Of a stretch of DNA of 64,000 nucleotides, positions 61,963 through 64,000 are shown one piece after another. Under the pieces are notes generated by a model. It saw only the letters and a list, made by a program, of their open reading frames with translations. It was not told the origin of the DNA and did no database searches. Source of the DNA: Streptomyces sulphureus DSM 40104 (GTDB lineage: Bacteria; Actinomycetota; Actinomycetes; Streptomycetales; Streptomycetaceae); the NCBI RefSeq assembly GCF_000381025.1, contig NZ_KB905821.1, positions 124,001 to 188,000 on the forward strand, given 5' to 3'. Made by a program: the position numbers and the translations under genes. Position 1 is the first letter of the stretch. Each line of letters opens with the position of its first letter.

Positions 61963-62895
61963 GTGGCAGAGCGGACGACATCCCGAACGACGACCGACGA
62001 CGGGGCGACCGACCGAGGCGCCCCGGCCGGGCGTGCCGGGCGGCGCCCGGGCGAGGGCCGGCGTCAACAGCCGGGCCGCGCCCGGGAGTCGCTCCCCGAA
62101 CGGCTGAAGTGGATCGTGCTGCGCGGGCTGATGCGCACGGCGGGCCGCAGCAGTCAGGGCATCGCGCTCGGCCACCGGTACGGCTTCGACAGCGGCCCGC
62201 TGCTCGACTACGTCTACGAGGACGAGGCCCACGGCTCGTTCGGCATCGGGCGCCTCCTCGACCGCGCCTTCCTCGACGCCGTCGCGTGGCGCGCGGTCCG
62301 CGCTCGGCAAGAGCTGCTCAAGGAGGTGCTGCGGAAGCTCGTCGCCGAGTGGGAGCAGCAGGAGGTCGTCCTCCTCGACGTCGCCGCCGGCTCCGGCCGC
62401 TACCTCCTCGACCTCCTGGAGGAGGACACCGACGGCAGGCTGCGCGTCGTCTGCCGCGACAACGCCCGGACGGCCCTCGCGCACGGCCGCAGGCTCGCGG
62501 CCCGCCGCCGCCTGCTGGAGCACCCGCTCGACTGGGAGGAGGGCGACGCCTTCGCCCCGCGCCCGCTCGCCGACCGGCGCGCGCCCGACCTCGTCGTCGT
62601 CTGCGGCCTCTACGAACTCACCCTCGACGACGAGGCGGTACGCGAGTCGATGTCCCGCCTTCGCGAACTCCTCGCCCCCGGCGGCGCGTTGGTCTTCACG
62701 ACGCAGACCTCGCACCCCCAGCGCGAACTCGCCTCGCACACGCTGCCCAACCGCGAGGGCACACCGTGGCGCATGGCGTGCCGCACGGCGGAGGCGGTCG
62801 AGGCGTACGCGGCCCGGGCCGGGTTCGCGCCGGAAGGGATCAGCACCAGGACGGAGGAGACGGGGCTCTGCGCGGTGACCGTCGCCCGCAAGTGA
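61963..62895 (+). CDS. Class I SAM-dependent methyltransferase (Methyltransf_20-like)
   Basis: About 310 residues from the GTG at 61963 (an ATG at 61867 would add 32 basic residues). The methyltransferase core is VVLLDVAAGSGRYLLDLL then VVCRDNARTALAHGR and the LRELLAPGGALVFTT strand. The preceding RSSQGIALGHRYGFDSGPLLDYVYEDEAHG segment is typical of the putative methyltransferases that often occur fused to alpha/beta hydrolases. No partner is fused here. Function unknown. Confidence 0.8.
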   Translation: MAERTTSRTTTDDGATDRGAPAGRAGRRPGEGRRQQPGRARESLPERLKWIVLRGLMRTAGRSSQGIALGHRYGFDSGPLLDYVYEDEAHGSFGIGRLLDRAFLDAVAWRAVRARQELLKEVLRKLVAEWEQQEVVLLDVAAGSGRYLLDLLEEDTDGRLRVVCRDNARTALAHGRRLAARRRLLEHPLDWEEGDAFAPRPLADRRAPDLVVVCGLYELTLDDEAVRESMSRLRELLAPGGALVFTTQTSHPQRELASHTLPNREGTPWRMACRTAEAVEAYAARAGFAPEGISTRTEETGLCAVTVARK

Positions 62896-63120
62896 CCGGG
62901 CGGAGAAGTCGGTCGGCCGCATGGCCATGCAACCGCCCGCGCAGCTCGGCCGGTTCGGCGCCGAACCACGTCCGGCGCCCAGGACCGCACCCGCGGACGA
63001 CGTCGCGCGGCGCCGAACTCACCGCCGGGTACGGGCAGATGTCGCCGAAGGCGACACGGTGGCTGGCGCACATCCGGTAGGTGCCCCCCGCCGCTCGGGT
63101 ACGCCGGCGTCGCTGAAGCG

Positions 63121-63250
63121 CTAGACCGGCACGACGGCCCACTGCGCGCGCATGGCGTCGCCGATGAGGTCGAGCGCGGGAGAGCGCGGCCCCTCTGCGT
63201 CGTGGACCATGACCGGAACGCCGTGGATCGCCTCCGGACTGCTTGTGCCG
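63121..63250 (-). pseudogene. Truncated DUF4180-like remnant
   Basis: A minus-strand frame ending in TAG at 63121 reads IHGVPVMVHDAEGP followed by ALDLIGDAMRAQWAVVPV. This resembles the N-terminal part of DUF4180 proteins but stops after about 40 residues, where the family continues for some 70 more. No good start with a ribosome-binding site was found. Probable remnant. Confidence 0.45.
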
Positions 63251-63273
63251 GGGGACGGTCCTGCCGCACCGAC

Positions 63274-64000
63274 TCACCGCAGGTGCGCGGCCTTCAGCCG
63301 CTCCCACCGCGCGGCGCCCTCCTCGTCCAACCTGCCGCGCAGCTCCGCGAGTTTGAGGAGGTTGGCCTCGGCACCCGTGGTGAGGGTCTGCGCCTCCGCG
63401 GTGTAGTGGTCGTCGACGAGGGCCTCCAACTCCTCGTCGTTCATGACGGGGACGAGGCGCTCGGCGAGCTTGTTGGTGTTGCGGTAGGAGCCCTGGAGGA
63501 GGAAGGGCGGCTCGGTCCGGTCGGCCGGGTCGACGCCTGCCGAGGCGATGTACGCGGAGTTGACGGCGAGGACCGTGCGCCGCACCCGGAGCAGGTGGCG
63601 CAGAACGGCCCGGACCTGCTCCAACTCCGTTGCGGAGTACGGGTGGACGAGGCGGTCCGGTTCCGCGGAGCCGTCCCCGGCGGCGAGGCGGACCAGCAGG
63701 TCGATGTCGCCGCGGTCGCGGGAGGCGAGCGGCGCGAGGGTGGGGTTGGCCGTGAGCGCGTTCTCGACGTGGCTGAGCGCGAAGAGCTCCTCGCGCCCGG
63801 AGAGGACGTCGCCGAGGTTCCAGACGTCCGCGCGGTTGGCGAGCATGTCGGGGACGCGGAACCGGCTGCCCGACTCGGTGAACGGGTTCCCCGCCATGCA
63901 GACGGCGAAGCGCTTGCCGCGCAGGTCGAAGCTGCGCGGCGTCCCGTCGGCCGCGACGCCGTCGATGCGGCGCTGCGCGTCGCAGAGCGGAATGAACTTC
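63274..64000 (-). CDS. DNA-repair-type AAA ATPase, truncated at the right edge
   Basis: The C-terminal part of a larger protein continues beyond base 64000. The visible segment starts with KFIPLCDAQRRIDGVAADGTPRSFDLRGKRFAVCMAGNPFTESGSRFRVPDMLANRADVWNLGDVLSG and ends at 63274. This matches the C-terminal region of large actinobacterial 'DNA repair ATPase' proteins. The catalytic part is outside the window, so activity cannot be judged. Confidence 0.75.
   Translation of the reverse strand, partial: KFIPLCDAQRRIDGVAADGTPRSFDLRGKRFAVCMAGNPFTESGSRFRVPDMLANRADVWNLGDVLSGREELFALSHVENALTANPTLAPLASRDRGDIDLLVRLAAGDGSAEPDRLVHPYSATELEQVRAVLRHLLRVRRTVLAVNSAYIASAGVDPADRTEPPFLLQGSYRNTNKLAERLVPVMNDEELEALVDDHYTAEAQTLTTGAEANLLKLAELRGRLDEEGAARWERLKAAHLR

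Overview
This is a high-GC actinobacterial chromosome segment, almost certainly from a Streptomyces. The signs are very strong third-position G/C bias, frequent GTG/TTG starts, long runs of ATGA/GTGA-overlapping genes, a resuscitation-promoting-factor-like LysM protein, an ECF-type sigma factor, and secreted and ABC-transport genes typical of that genus. No tRNA, rRNA, CRISPR array, intact insertion sequence or replication origin was seen.

Region 1 (1-18.75 kb) is the right-hand part of a biosynthetic gene cluster that is cut by the left window edge. A plus-strand block (1-9862) holds an acyl/aminoacyl-AMP ligase (5'-truncated), a sugar-nucleotide-type epimerase/dehydratase, an OleD-like glycosyltransferase, a KAS III-like enzyme with a Cys-His-His active site, a BtrK/VinO-like PLP decarboxylase, a free-standing carrier protein, a second KAS III-like protein that has lost its cysteine, and two MFS transporters. 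A convergent minus-strand operon (18746-9918) has nine tightly packed genes: a P-loop kinase, a GH3-type ligase, an O-methyltransferase, an FAD oxidoreductase, a degenerate class I aminoacyl-tRNA-synthetase-like protein, an unknown partner, a LysR effector domain without its HTH, an alpha/beta hydrolase and a second methyltransferase. The two blocks meet at a shared hairpin terminator. I read the whole as one unusual natural-product pathway. In the model, ligase, carrier protein and decarboxylase make a carrier-bound amino-acyl unit. The KAS III pair (compare PqsC/PqsB) transfers or condenses it. The minus operon supplies amide ligation and tailoring, and the glycosyltransferase and exporters supply sugar attachment or self-protection. 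The product is unknown.

Region 2 (19.1-29.1 kb) holds an ECF-like sigma factor coupled to a tiny membrane protein, a DUF2993 lipid-binding-like protein, and a 3' fragment of a D-Ala-D-Ala carboxypeptidase. Next comes a cassette with less extreme codon bias: MBL hydrolase, fumarylacetoacetase-family enzyme, TetR regulator, type-B carboxylesterase and RidA protein. It looks like a laterally acquired catabolic module. A GntR regulator with a CynX/NimT-type MFS transporter follows, and then gene debris.

Region 3 (30.1-49.7 kb) holds two regulated catabolic operons. The first, under a tandem AsnC-type regulator, encodes an imidase/deacetylase-like enzyme, an MHS transporter, an SDR and a fused PanE-M20 protein. 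The second encodes a secreted endonuclease/exonuclease/phosphatase-family enzyme, a DUF6772-like protein, an Opp-type ABC transporter and a LacI regulator, with a perfect LacI-type palindrome at its head. Between them lie a VOC protein, a 1.1-kb non-coding stretch carrying three diverged copies of a hairpin-bearing repeat, a winged-helix protein and a WYL regulator.

Region 4 (50.1-64 kb) is ordinary accessory and housekeeping content: aldehyde dehydrogenase, orphan histidine kinase, mycothiol/glutathione-hydroquinone reductase-like protein, GNAT, serine beta-lactamase-like hydrolase, a SLOG-like protein, a UvrA-like ABC ATPase, an Rpf-like protein, a cupin, a methyltransferase, a DUF4180 remnant and a DNA-repair ATPase cut by the right edge.
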